A stretch of DNA of 43,222 nt from positions 1 to 43,222 of the forward strand of contig NZ_JACADR010000009.1 in NCBI RefSeq assembly GCF_016106005.1, written 5' to 3'. Source of the DNA: Roseomonas rosulenta (GTDB lineage Bacteria > Pseudomonadota > Alphaproteobacteria > Acetobacterales > Acetobacteraceae). Position numbers and translations under genes: made by a program. The notes below the pieces were generated by a model. It did not search any database, was not told the origin of the DNA, and worked only from the letters and a program-made list of their open reading frames with translations. Shown here piece after piece: positions 6,646-15,502 of this stretch (positions within the stretch are counted from its first letter, which is position 1; every line of letters begins with the position of its first letter).

Positions 6646-8478
6646 TCAGGCTCCGAGGCGCTGGCGCGCGCGGTTCGACTCATACGCCGCCCGCGCGCGC
6701 CTCTGCGCCGCATCGCGTGGAACCGTCGAGACCGGCACGTCCCACCAGGCGCCACCCTCCTGCGTGGAGGCCTGCGGATCCGTCGCGACGACAAGCACGG
6801 TTGTACGCTTCGCACCAAAGGCGCGCGGCAGGGCGGCCTCCAGCGCGGCGATGCCATCCACCGCGACCGCCTCCGCCCCCAGGCTGCGCGCATGCGCCAC
6901 GAAATCAACCGGCGGCGCTGCCTCCGCCAGCAGGTTGTTGAAGGGCGCACCCCCGGTGCCGCGCTGAAGGCGATTGATGCAGCCGAAGCCGCGATTGTCG
7001 AGCAGCACGATGGTCAGCTTCGCACCCATCGCAACGGAGGTCGCAATCTCGCTGTTCATCATCAGATACGAACCGTCGCCGACCAGCACCACAACCTCGC
7101 GCCTCGGCATCGCGAGCTTAGCGCCGAGACCGCCGGCGATCTCGTAGCCCATGCAGGAATAGCCGTATTCGAGGTGGTAGGACGCGGCGTCCGTGGCGCG
7201 CCACAGCTTGTGCAATTCACCTGGCAGCCCGCCGGCCGCGCAGACAATGATGCCGTCCCGAGGCATGGCGCGGTTGACCGCGCCGAGCACCTGCGCATCC
7301 GTCGGCAGCGACGCCCGCTTTGGCGCGGCGGTGACGCGGGCGACGGTGGCGTTCCAGCGCGCGACGGCAGGCGCCACGCGTTGCGTCCAGTCGCCCGGTG
7401 CGGTCCAGCCACGCAGCGCGACTCCCAGCGCCGTCAGGCCACGCGTCGCATCCGCCACCAGCGGCAGTGCGCCATGCTTGCCCGCGTCGAAGGGCGCGAC
7501 GTTCAGCGCCACAAGCCGCGCCTGGCCGAACAACGCGCGTGATCCGGTGGTGAAATCGGCAAGGCGGGTCCCGACCGCCAGTACCAGGTCAGCGCGTGCG
7601 GCTAGCGCATTGGCCGCCGCTGATCCGGTCACGCCGATCGCGCCCGCATTACAGGGATGGTCCCAAGCGAGGCTGCCCTTGCCGGCCTGGGTCTCGGCCA
7701 CGGGGACCCCGTGACGCTGCGCGAACTCCGCAAGGGCACCCTCGGCGCCGGCATACTTCACGCCGCCACCGGCGATCAGCAGCGGACGCTTCGAACGGCG
7801 CAGCGCCTCGGCGGCTTCAGCCAGCTCGCGCGTATCGGGCTCGGGCGCGCGGATGCGGTGCAGGCGGCGGTGCAGGAAATCAGCCGGTACGTCGAAGGCC
7901 TCCACCTGCACATCCTGCGGGAAAGCAATGGTGGCCGGGCCGCATTCCGCCGGGTCGGTCAGCACGCGCAGCGCGGCGGGCAGGGAATGCAGCAGTTGCT
8001 CGGGCCGCGTGATGCGGTCGAAGAAGCGCGAGACAGGCCGGAAGCAGTCATTCGCGCTGATGGTCGGGTCGCCGAAATGCTCCAGCTGCTGCAATACCGG
8101 ATCGGGGCGGCGGTCGGCGAACACGTCGCCCGGCAACAGCAGCACCGGCAGGCGGTTCACGTGGGCGACCGCGGCCGCCGTCACCATGTTGGTGGCCCCC
8201 GGCCCGACCGAGGTGGTGCAGGCCATCATCCGCCGCCGCGCATGCGCCTTGGCATAGGCGATGGCGGCATGCGCCATGGCCTGCTCGTTATGTGCGCGGA
8301 AGGTGTGCAGGCGCCTGCCCGCCGCCTGCAAGGCGGGACCGAGGCCAGCGACATTGCCATGGCCGAAGATGGCGAAAACGCCGCCGAACAGCGGTACGCG
8401 CCGGCCGTCGATCTCGGTCTCCTGCGCCGCAAGGAAGCGGATCGTGGCCTCGGCCGCAGTGAGGCGGATGATGGCCAT
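6646..8478 (-). CDS. iolD: 3D-(3,5/4)-trihydroxycyclohexane-1,2-dione acylhydrolase (ThDP-dependent)
   Basis: Ring-opening hydrolase of inositol catabolism, 610 residues, needing thiamine diphosphate and Mg2+. Segments seen: the N-terminal pyrimidine-binding domain with GGVFAIFGHGNVAGLG and CTTSVGPGATNMVTAA, a central domain, and a C-terminal ThDP domain with GDGSYLMMNSEIATS and the downstream asparagine of the GDG-x25-30-N motif (LLDNRGFG). GCINRLQRGTGGAPFNN is characteristic of IolD. A GGGGGAG ribosome site precedes the ATG. It is the first gene of the leftward iolD-iolE unit, 84 bp from the divergent iolG. Confidence 0.95.
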   Translation of the reverse strand: MAIIRLTAAEATIRFLAAQETEIDGRRVPLFGGVFAIFGHGNVAGLGPALQAAGRRLHTFRAHNEQAMAHAAIAYAKAHARRRMMACTTSVGPGATNMVTAAAVAHVNRLPVLLLPGDVFADRRPDPVLQQLEHFGDPTISANDCFRPVSRFFDRITRPEQLLHSLPAALRVLTDPAECGPATIAFPQDVQVEAFDVPADFLHRRLHRIRAPEPDTRELAEAAEALRRSKRPLLIAGGGVKYAGAEGALAEFAQRHGVPVAETQAGKGSLAWDHPCNAGAIGVTGSAAANALAARADLVLAVGTRLADFTTGSRALFGQARLVALNVAPFDAGKHGALPLVADATRGLTALGVALRGWTAPGDWTQRVAPAVARWNATVARVTAAPKRASLPTDAQVLGAVNRAMPRDGIIVCAAGGLPGELHKLWRATDAASYHLEYGYSCMGYEIAGGLGAKLAMPRREVVVLVGDGSYLMMNSEIATSVAMGAKLTIVLLDNRGFGCINRLQRGTGGAPFNNLLAEAAPPVDFVAHARSLGAEAVAVDGIAALEAALPRAFGAKRTTVLVVATDPQASTQEGGAWWDVPVSTVPRDAAQRRARAAYESNRARQRLGA

Positions 8479-8562
8479 GGCGTCTCCCCCCAGCGCATTG
8501 ACGGCAGCGCAGTGTTACGGATGGATGGCGGCGGCCACAAGCAGGACCCACGGGGAACCGCC

Positions 8563-9552
8563 ATGCTCGTCTTCGCGCAATTCGGGGCCGGCCGCATCGG
8601 CGCGATCCATGCCGCAAACCTGGCCGCCAGCGGCGCGGCGCGCCTCGCGCATGTTGTCGACGTGAACGGCGCGGCGGCCGCGGCGCTGGCGCGCAAGCAC
8701 GGCGCGCAGGTGTCGGACACCGCGGCCGCGCTGGCGGACCCGGCGGTCGGCGCGGTCATCATCGCCTCCTCCACCGACACCCATGCCGACCTTGTCATCG
8801 CCGCGGCGCGGGCGGGCAAGGCGATCTTCTGCGAGAAGCCGATCGACCTCTCGCTGGCCCGCGTCGACGAGGCGCTAGCCGCCGTCCAGGCGGCGGGCGT
8901 GCCGATGCTGGTCGGATTCAACCGACGCTTCGACCCGGATTTCGCCGAGCTCCACCGTCGCATCGGCGCCGGCGCCATTGGTGCGGTGGAGCAGGTGGTG
9001 ATCACCAGCCGCGACCCGGGCCTGCCGCTGATCGACTACCTGAAGGTCTCCGGCGGCCAGTTCCGCGACATGACGATCCACGACTTCGACATGGCGCGCT
9101 GGATGTTGGGCGAGGAACCGGTCGAGGTCTTCGCCTATGGCGCCGCGCTGGTGGACCCGGCGGTCGCCGCCGCCGGCGACATCGACACCTGCATGGTGCT
9201 GCTGCGCACAGCCTCAGGCCGCATGGCGCACATCAACAACTCGCGGCGCGCCGCCTATGGCTATGACCAGCGCGTCGAGGTGCATGGCAGCCTCGGCCGG
9301 CTGATCGCCGGCAACCGGTTGGCGACCACGGTGGAACAGGCGGATGCGCGAGCCGTGGCCACCGACAAGCCGCTGCATTTCTTCCTCGAACGCTACGCCG
9401 CGGCGTATCGCATCGAGCTCGCCGCCTTCATCGACGCCGTGGTGAACCGGGCGCCGATGCCGGTCGGCGCGCAGGATGGCCGTCAGGCGCTGGTGCTGGC
9501 CGAGGCAGCACTGCAATCCCTGCATGAGAACCGCCCGGTGCGCGTCGCATGA
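8563..9552 (+). CDS. iolG: Inositol 2-dehydrogenase
   Basis: NAD-dependent Gfo/Idh/MocA oxidoreductase, 329 residues, oxidising myo-inositol to 2-keto-myo-inositol. The Rossmann motif GAGRIGAIHA (about 8-17), the catalytic lysine in CEKPIDLS (about 90-97) and D169/H173 in FRDMTIHDFDMARW are all present, the order expected for IolG. The ATG at 8563 places the Rossmann motif at the N-terminus; the longer frame upstream is antisense to iolD. It leads a rightward operon with the SDR and IMPase genes, each joined by ATGA overlaps. Confidence 0.92.
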   Translation: MLVFAQFGAGRIGAIHAANLAASGAARLAHVVDVNGAAAAALARKHGAQVSDTAAALADPAVGAVIIASSTDTHADLVIAAARAGKAIFCEKPIDLSLARVDEALAAVQAAGVPMLVGFNRRFDPDFAELHRRIGAGAIGAVEQVVITSRDPGLPLIDYLKVSGGQFRDMTIHDFDMARWMLGEEPVEVFAYGAALVDPAVAAAGDIDTCMVLLRTASGRMAHINNSRRAAYGYDQRVEVHGSLGRLIAGNRLATTVEQADARAVATDKPLHFFLERYAAAYRIELAAFIDAVVNRAPMPVGAQDGRQALVLAEAALQSLHENRPVRVA

Positions 9553-10331
9553 CCGCGCTGCCGAAGGTCTCGCTGAAGGGCCGCGTGGTGCTCGTCACCG
9601 GCGGCACCCAGGGCATCGGCGAGGGCATCGCCCGCGCCGCGGTGGAAGCGGGCGCGGACCGCATCGCCATCACGGGCCGCGACATCGCACGCGGGCGGGC
9701 GGTGGCGGATTCCCTCGGCGTGCCGGCGGTGTTCATCCCGGCAGACCTGGCCGATGCCGCCGCCGTCGCGCGCATCGTGCCGCAGGCCGAGGACGCGCTC
9801 GGCCCGGTCGATGCTCTGGTCAACGCGGCGGGGCTGACCGATCGGGGCACCATCCTCGACACGCCGGTGGAGCTGTGGGACCGGCTTTTCGCGGTGAATG
9901 CGCGCGCGCCCTTCCTCCTGACCCAGGCCGTGGCGCAGCGCCTGGTCGCATTGGGCAGGCCGGGGGCCATCGTCAACATCATCACCATGTCGAGCCATGG
10001 CGGGCAGCCCTTCCTGACCGCCTATGCAGCGTCCAAGGGCGCGCTCGCCACACTCACGAAGAACACCGCGCATGGGCTGCGCGCGCGGCGCATCCGCGTC
10101 AACGGCATCAACCTCGGCTGGGCCGACACGCCAGGCGAGCACGCCATCCAGGCGCGCGACGGCAACCCGCCCGACTGGCTCGACCGCGCGGCACCCGCGC
10201 AGCCCTTCGGCCGGCTGATCGAACCGCGCGACGTGGCGGGGCTCGCGATCCACCTGCTGTCGGATGCCGCGGCGATGATGACCGGCGCGCTGATCGACTT
10301 CGACCAGAATGTCATGGGAGCCTACGGATGA
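9549..10331 (+). CDS. Short-chain dehydrogenase/reductase (SDR)
   Basis: Classical NAD(P)-dependent SDR of 260 residues. TGGTQGIGEG (17-26) binds the cofactor, NAAG lies at about 92-95, and the Ser-Tyr-Lys triad is S148/S149, Y159 and K163 in TAYAASKGA. It overlaps iolG by 4 bp and the IMPase gene by 4 bp, so it belongs to the inositol operon. By context it may oxidise or epimerise an alternative cyclitol (for example scyllo- or chiro-inositol, or a keto-inositol). This is inference: SDR substrates cannot be read from motifs. Confidence 0.88.
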   Translation: MTALPKVSLKGRVVLVTGGTQGIGEGIARAAVEAGADRIAITGRDIARGRAVADSLGVPAVFIPADLADAAAVARIVPQAEDALGPVDALVNAAGLTDRGTILDTPVELWDRLFAVNARAPFLLTQAVAQRLVALGRPGAIVNIITMSSHGGQPFLTAYAASKGALATLTKNTAHGLRARRIRVNGINLGWADTPGEHAIQARDGNPPDWLDRAAPAQPFGRLIEPRDVAGLAIHLLSDAAAMMTGALIDFDQNVMGAYG

Positions 10332-11104
10332 CCGACCTTGCGCGCCGCCGCGACGCCGCCGCCGCCATCACCATCGAGGCCGCGGCGCTCGCGCAGCGCC
10401 TGCGCGCCGAGGGCGGCGGCGTGGCCGCCCTGAAGGGCGCGCAGGACTTCATCACCGAGGCCGATGGCGCCACCGAGCGCTTCATCCGGGGGCGGCTCGA
10501 GCGGGAGTTCCCGGGCGAGGCGATCCTGGGCGAGGAGATGGGCGGCGCAGCGGACGGGGCCGGCCCGCTCTGGGTGCTGGATCCGATCGACGGGACGTCG
10601 AATTTCTCGCGCGGCGGGGACCGCTGGTGCGTCTCGATCGGCCTCGTGATGGAAGGTCGCGCCGTGGCCGGCGCCGTCGCGCGCTACGCCCCCGCCGAAG
10701 TCTTCGCCGCGGCGCAGGGCCTGGGCGCGACCTTGAACGGCACGCCGATCCGCGCGGCGCCGACCACCGACATCGGCCGCGCCATCATCGAATGCGGCTG
10801 GTCGCTGCGCATGCCGATCGCGCGCTTCCACCGCATGGCCCAAAGCGTGACCTCCCTTGGCGCGGGGTTGCGCAGCGGCGGCTCGGGCGCGCTCGGCCTG
10901 GTGGAGGCCGCGGCGGGGCGGCTCGATGCCTACCTCGAGCTGCACATCAACGCCTGGGACGCCGCCGCGGCCATCGTCATCGCGCGCGAGGCCGGCTGCT
11001 GGACCACCGACTTCGACACCGGCGACTGGCTGGCAAGCGGCAATCCCATCGGCGTCGGCGCGCCGGCGCTGGGTGCGCAGCTTGCGGCACTTCTCGAGGC
11101 TTGA
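10328..11104 (+). CDS. Inositol-monophosphatase family hydrolase
   Basis: Mg2+-dependent phosphatase of the IMPase/CysQ/HisN superfamily, 258 residues. The metal sites are visible: E69/E70 in GEEMGG, D85-P-I-D88-G-T in VLDPIDGTSNF, and a third aspartate in HINAWDAAAAI. Most family members have NFxHG after the DGT motif; here it is NFSRG. It is coupled to the SDR by ATGA and followed after 80 bp by an AfuABC-type importer. The setting favours dephosphorylation of an imported cyclitol or sugar phosphate. Histidinol-phosphatase activity is an alternative but unsupported by context. Confidence 0.88.
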   Translation: MTDLARRRDAAAAITIEAAALAQRLRAEGGGVAALKGAQDFITEADGATERFIRGRLEREFPGEAILGEEMGGAADGAGPLWVLDPIDGTSNFSRGGDRWCVSIGLVMEGRAVAGAVARYAPAEVFAAAQGLGATLNGTPIRAAPTTDIGRAIIECGWSLRMPIARFHRMAQSVTSLGAGLRSGGSGALGLVEAAAGRLDAYLELHINAWDAAAAIVIAREAGCWTTDFDTGDWLASGNPIGVGAPALGAQLAALLEA

Positions 11105-11184
11105 ACCCGGTGGCGCGACAGGCATTACTTCCGCATCACGACCACGAACCCGGCACCAGACCCGGGACAGGGAGGAGTACCGCC

Positions 11185-12213
11185 ATGGCGACCCGCCGCC
11201 CGTTTGCCATCGCCATTGCCGCGATCCTCGCCGCGCTGCCCGCCGCCGCGCAGGCGCAGGGCAACCTGACGGTCTACTGCTCGGTGCAGGAGGAATGGTG
11301 CCGCCCGATGATGGCCGCCTTCGAGCGCGCCACCGGCATCCGCGTGGCCATGACGCGGAAGTCCTCCGGTGAGACCCTGACGCAGATCCGCGCCGAGGCG
11401 TCGAACCCGCGCGGCGATGTCTGGTGGGGCGGCACCGGGGATCCGCACATGCAGGCGGCGCAGGAGAACCTGACAGTCGAGTACCGCTCCCCGCGCCTGG
11501 CGGAGCTGCAGCCCTGGGCGACGCGCCAGGCGGAACAGGCGCAGTTCCGCACCGTCGGCATCTATGCCGGCGCGCTCGGCTATTCCTACAACACGCGCGA
11601 GCTGGAACGCCGCCGCATCGCCGCCCCCACGTGCTGGGCGGACCTTGCGAAGCCCGAGTTCCGCGGAGAGGTGCAGGTGGCCGACCCCAACACCTCCGGC
11701 ACCGCCTACACCATGCTGGCCACACTCGTGCAGGTGATGGGGGAGGAGCCCGCCTTCACCTATCTGCGCGCGCTCCATCGCAACGTGAACCAGTACACCC
11801 GGTCCGGTGCGGCGCCGGCGCGCGCCGCCGCGACCGGCGAGACGCTGGTCGGCATCACCTTCCTGCACGACGCGGTGACGCAGAAGCTGGCCGGTGCGCC
11901 GGTGAACATCGTCGCGCCCTGCGAGGGCACGGGCTACGAGATCGGGTCGATGTCGATCATCCGCGGCGCCCGCAACATGGAGAATGCGCGCCGCTTCTAC
12001 GACTGGGCGCTGAGCCCGGAGGCCCAGGCGATCGCCGCCACGGCCAATTCCTTCCAGCTGCCGTCCAACCGCGCCGCGCCGATCCCACCGCAGGCGCCGC
12101 GCTTCGAGGATGTGCGCCTGATCGACTACGACTTCGCCCGATGGGGCAGCAGCGAGGAACGCACCCGCCTGCTGCAGCGCTGGGAACGCGAGGTGCGCGC
12201 CGGCGCGCGCTGA
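11185..12213 (+). CDS. ABC transporter periplasmic binding protein, AfuA-like (sugar-phosphate type)
   Basis: Exported binding protein of 342 residues with a Sec signal ending ...PAAAQAQ, preceded by a GGAGG ribosome site (about 11171). The sequence follows the AfuA branch of the 'ferric' SBP family: LTVYCSVQEEWCRPM, SSGETLTQIRAE, DVWWGGTGDPHMQAA, NTSGTAYT, PCEGTGYEIGSMSII. Established knowledge: AfuA of Actinobacillus pleuropneumoniae was annotated as iron-binding but binds hexose and heptulose phosphates. The inositol operon with an IMPase just upstream fits a phosphorylated cyclitol or sugar. An 'iron transporter' label would be misleading. Confidence 0.82.
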   Translation: MATRRPFAIAIAAILAALPAAAQAQGNLTVYCSVQEEWCRPMMAAFERATGIRVAMTRKSSGETLTQIRAEASNPRGDVWWGGTGDPHMQAAQENLTVEYRSPRLAELQPWATRQAEQAQFRTVGIYAGALGYSYNTRELERRRIAAPTCWADLAKPEFRGEVQVADPNTSGTAYTMLATLVQVMGEEPAFTYLRALHRNVNQYTRSGAAPARAAATGETLVGITFLHDAVTQKLAGAPVNIVAPCEGTGYEIGSMSIIRGARNMENARRFYDWALSPEAQAIAATANSFQLPSNRAAPIPPQAPRFEDVRLIDYDFARWGSSEERTRLLQRWEREVRAGAR

Positions 12214-12219
12214 GGCGGC

Positions 12220-14397
12220 GTGGGCGCGCTGGGCCTCGGGCGCGCCGCGCTCGCAGCGATCCTGGCCGGGCTGCTGCTGGCACCCTGGCACGGCATGGAG
12301 TCCGGCCTCGCCGGGCTGGCGGCCTGGCCCTCGGGCGAAGCCGCGCCTCTGGCGTCGTTGCTCGCGAATGGCACGCGCTGGTGGCTCTGGCCGGTGGTGA
12401 TCCTGCTGGCTGCCCCGGCGCCGGCCCTTCTGGCCGGGCGCGTGCCGGGCCACCTGCTCGCCTGGTGCGGCGCGGGGGCGATCGCGCTGGTGTTTCTGCA
12501 GGGCCATGCGATCGGCCTGCGCGGGTTGGAGTGGCCCTTGCTGGCGCCGCTGCTGGGCGCGCCCGCGCCGCAACCCGCGTTCGGCTGGGGGGCGGCGATG
12601 CTCCTGGCGGGCGCGGCCGCGATGCTCGCCTCGGGGTTCGCGGCGCAGGGGCGCTTCGGTGGGGATGCCTTCATCGCCCTCCTGGTGGCGGGCAGCGCGG
12701 GGCTGCTGCTGCTGTTCGTGTTCGTGCCGCTGGCGACCATCCTGGCGGCGGCGGTGATGGAGGATGGCCGCATCGCGCCCGGCGCGCTGGCGGCGCGGCT
12801 GACGGCGCCGGAGGCCTGGAGCCTCGCCTGCGTCACCACCCATCAGGGCTGCGGCGTGGTGTGGAACACGCTGCTGCTGGCAAGTCTGACGGCGGTGATC
12901 TCCACCCTGATCGGCCTCGCCTTCGCGCTGCTGGCGGCGCGCGGCAACGTGCGTGCGCAGCCGGCCTTCCGCGCCATGACCATCCTGCCGCTGATCACGC
13001 CGCCCTTCGTCGTCTCGCTGGCGCTGATCGTGCTGTTCGGGCGCACGGGCATCGTCACCACCGCCTTGTGGGACTGGTTCGACATTCCCCGCAGCCGCTG
13101 GATCTACGGGTTGCCGGGCGTGCTTCTGGCGCAGGTGCTGGCACAGGCGCCGATCGCCTTCGTGCTGCTCGAAGGGGCCGTGCGCGCGATCGGGCCTTCC
13201 CTAGAAGAAGCCGCTTCTACCATGGGCGCGCGGCGCTTCACCGTGTTCCGCACCGTGACCTGGCCGCTGCTCCGCCCGGCCATCGCCGCCTGCCTGCTCC
13301 TGGCCTTCGTCGAGAGCCTCGCGGATTTCGGCAATCCGCTGGTGCTCGGCGGTGATTTCGACGTGCTGTCGACGCGCATCTTCTTCGCCATCGCCGGCGC
13401 GCGGCACGATCCGGGGCGGGCGGCCGCGCTGGCGCTGCTACTGCTGGCGCTGACCTTCGGCGCCTTCGCCCTGCAGGCGCTGTGGCTTGGGCGGCGGCGA
13501 TACACCACGGTCACGGGCAAGGGCGATTCCGGCGTGCCGGCGCCGCTGCCGCGCGGGCTGAAGTTCGCCTGCGGCGCCCTCGCCTGGCCCTGGATGGCCT
13601 TCACCGCCGCGGTCTACGGCATCATCCTGGTGGGCGGGTTCGTGCACGATATCGGCCGCGCCGACCTCTCCTTCACCTGGCGCCACTTCATCACCGGCTT
13701 CGAGGTCGAATGGGTCGATGGCATCGCCTTCCGCGGATCGGCCTGGGACAGCCTGTTCACCACCATCCAGGTGGCGGCGATCTCGGCGCCGCTGACGGCG
13801 GGGCTCGGCATCCTGCTCGCCTGGCTGCTGGCGCGGCAGTCCTTTCCCGGGCGCGGCAGCCTCGAGTTCATGACCATGCTGTCTTTCGCCATCCCGGGCA
13901 CGGTCGTCGGCGTGTCCTACATCATGGCCTTCAACGAACCGCCGGTGGAGCTCACGGGCACCGCGCTGATCCTGGTGATCTGCTTCGTGTTCCGAAACCT
14001 GCCGGTGGGCGTGCGCGGGGGCATCGCAGCGCTGGCGCAGATCGACAAGTCGCTGGACGAGGCATCGGCCACCATGGGCGGGAGTGCGCTCGAGACGCTG
14101 CGCCGCGTGGTCCTGCCGCTGCTGCGCCCGGCGATCGTGGCCGCGCTGGCCTTCAGCTTCGTGCATGCGATGACGGCGGTCTCGGCGGTGATCTTCCTCG
14201 TCTCGGCACGGCACAACCTTTCGACCGTCTACATCGTCGGGCGTGTCGAGGCCGGCGAGATGGCGCTGGCGATCGCCTATTCCACCGTGCTGATCGTGGT
14301 GATGCTCGCGGTGGTGCTCGGCATCGAGCGAATCGTCGGCCGTGCGCAGATCGGCCGGCGCGCCGTCCCGGCCACCCCGGTCGGGGCCGGACCGTGA
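12220..14397 (+). CDS. ABC transporter permease, fused two-domain AfuB-type
   Basis: Inner-membrane permease of 725 residues with two BPD permease domains in one chain. EAA loops are [16 protein letters not shown]...WPLLRP in the first half and [16 protein letters not shown]...LPLLRP in the second. The length and the extra hydrophobic N-terminal segments resemble AfuB (about 690 residues) rather than FbpB (about 500). GTG at 12220 starts 6 bp after the binding-protein stop; no ATG lies close by. It should assemble with two copies of the ATPase encoded next. Confidence 0.88.
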   Translation: MGALGLGRAALAAILAGLLLAPWHGMESGLAGLAAWPSGEAAPLASLLANGTRWWLWPVVILLAAPAPALLAGRVPGHLLAWCGAGAIALVFLQGHAIGLRGLEWPLLAPLLGAPAPQPAFGWGAAMLLAGAAAMLASGFAAQGRFGGDAFIALLVAGSAGLLLLFVFVPLATILAAAVMEDGRIAPGALAARLTAPEAWSLACVTTHQGCGVVWNTLLLASLTAVISTLIGLAFALLAARGNVRAQPAFRAMTILPLITPPFVVSLALIVLFGRTGIVTTALWDWFDIPRSRWIYGLPGVLLAQVLAQAPIAFVLLEGAVRAIGPSLEEAASTMGARRFTVFRTVTWPLLRPAIAACLLLAFVESLADFGNPLVLGGDFDVLSTRIFFAIAGARHDPGRAAALALLLLALTFGAFALQALWLGRRRYTTVTGKGDSGVPAPLPRGLKFACGALAWPWMAFTAAVYGIILVGGFVHDIGRADLSFTWRHFITGFEVEWVDGIAFRGSAWDSLFTTIQVAAISAPLTAGLGILLAWLLARQSFPGRGSLEFMTMLSFAIPGTVVGVSYIMAFNEPPVELTGTALILVICFVFRNLPVGVRGGIAALAQIDKSLDEASATMGGSALETLRRVVLPLLRPAIVAALAFSFVHAMTAVSAVIFLVSARHNLSTVYIVGRVEAGEMALAIAYSTVLIVVMLAVVLGIERIVGRAQIGRRAVPATPVGAGP

Positions 14398-14461
14398 GCC
14401 CGCCCTGCGTTGCGTGGCCTCAAGCGGCCGGGCACCGGAGCCTCATGCGGATGACCACGAG

Positions 14462-15502
14462 ATGATGCGCGACGCCGCCATCCGCTTCACCGGCGTGACC
14501 AAGGCCTTCGGCCTCGTGCGCGCGGTGGACGACGTCTCCTTCGACCTGCCGCAGGGTGCGCTGGTCACGCTGCTGGGTCCCTCGGGCTGCGGCAAGACCA
14601 CCACACTCCGGCTCGTCGCGGGGCTCGAGCTGCCGACCGCCGGACGCATCGAGATCGAAGGCCGCGACGTCACGCGCCTGGCCGCGGCCGAGCGCCGGAT
14701 CGCCATGGTGTTCCAGTCCTACGCACTGTTCCCGCATATGACGGTGCTGGAGAATGTCTCCTATGGCCTCGTTGTCGGCGGTGCGCGGCGCCAGGCGGCG
14801 GAAGCCGAGGCGCAGGCGATGCTCAGGACGCTGGGCCTCGATGGCCTCGGGGCGCGGCTTCCCTCGGAACTCTCCGGCGGGCAGCAGCAGCGCGTGGCGG
14901 TGGCGCGCGCACTGGTGCTGCGCCCCAAGGTGCTGCTGTTCGACGAACCGCTGTCCAACCTTGATGCCCGGCTGCGGCGCCGCGTGCGCGAGGACATCCG
15001 CGACCTGCAGAAGCGGCTCGGTCTGTCGGTCGTGTATGTCACGCACGACCAGCAGGAGGCACTGGCGGTCTCCGACCTGGTGGTGGTGATGAAGGATGGC
15101 CGCATCGCCCAGAAGGGCACGCCGGCCGAGCTCTACGACGACCCCGCCGACGCCTTCGTCGCCGACTTCATGGGCGAGGCGAATGTCCTGCACGGCGAGG
15201 TGCTGGGCGAAGGCCGCATCGCGATCGGCGGCGCGGTGCTGGAGACCGTGATGCGATCGCATCCGCCGGGCCCGGCCGCGCTGGCGGTGCGCCCGGAATC
15301 CATCCGCCTGCTGGTGCCGGAGGAGGGCGCGGGCCTGCCCGGCCGCGTGCAGCGCGCCGCCTTCCTCGGCCAGACGCGGGAATACGAGGTGGAGACGGCG
15401 GCGGGCATGCTGTTCGTCGTGACACAAGCGGCCGCGCCAGCCTGGGAGGAAGGGGCCGCGGTCTCCTGCCGGCTTGACCGCGCGATCCCGCTGCGCGGCT
15501 AG
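14462..15502 (+). CDS. ABC transporter ATP-binding protein, AfuC/FbpC-type with TOBE domain
   Basis: Energising ATPase of the AfuABC-like importer, 346 residues. Walker A GPSGCGKTT (about 39-47), signature LSGGQQQR, Walker B VLLFDEP and the switch histidine in YVTHDQQEA are intact. Residues after about 240 form a TOBE-type regulatory domain. Two adjacent ATGs (14462, 14465) are the likely starts; the frame opens farther upstream but that part is unlike the family. Its TAG shares the palindrome CTAG (15499-15502) with the stop of the convergent Rieske gene. Confidence 0.88.
   Translation: MMRDAAIRFTGVTKAFGLVRAVDDVSFDLPQGALVTLLGPSGCGKTTTLRLVAGLELPTAGRIEIEGRDVTRLAAAERRIAMVFQSYALFPHMTVLENVSYGLVVGGARRQAAEAEAQAMLRTLGLDGLGARLPSELSGGQQQRVAVARALVLRPKVLLFDEPLSNLDARLRRRVREDIRDLQKRLGLSVVYVTHDQQEALAVSDLVVVMKDGRIAQKGTPAELYDDPADAFVADFMGEANVLHGEVLGEGRIAIGGAVLETVMRSHPPGPAALAVRPESIRLLVPEEGAGLPGRVQRAAFLGQTREYEVETAAGMLFVVTQAAAPAWEEGAAVSCRLDRAIPLRG

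Noticed and set aside
7657-8562. The N-terminal extension of the open frame that ends in iolG
   Set aside because: It is antisense to iolD; the Rossmann fold starts at 8563 and no dehydrogenase has such an extension.
11185-15502. Iron(III) importer (FbpABC) annotation
   Set aside because: The binding protein and the long fused permease resemble AfuAB, and the context is inositol and IMPase; no siderophore or iron genes nearby.
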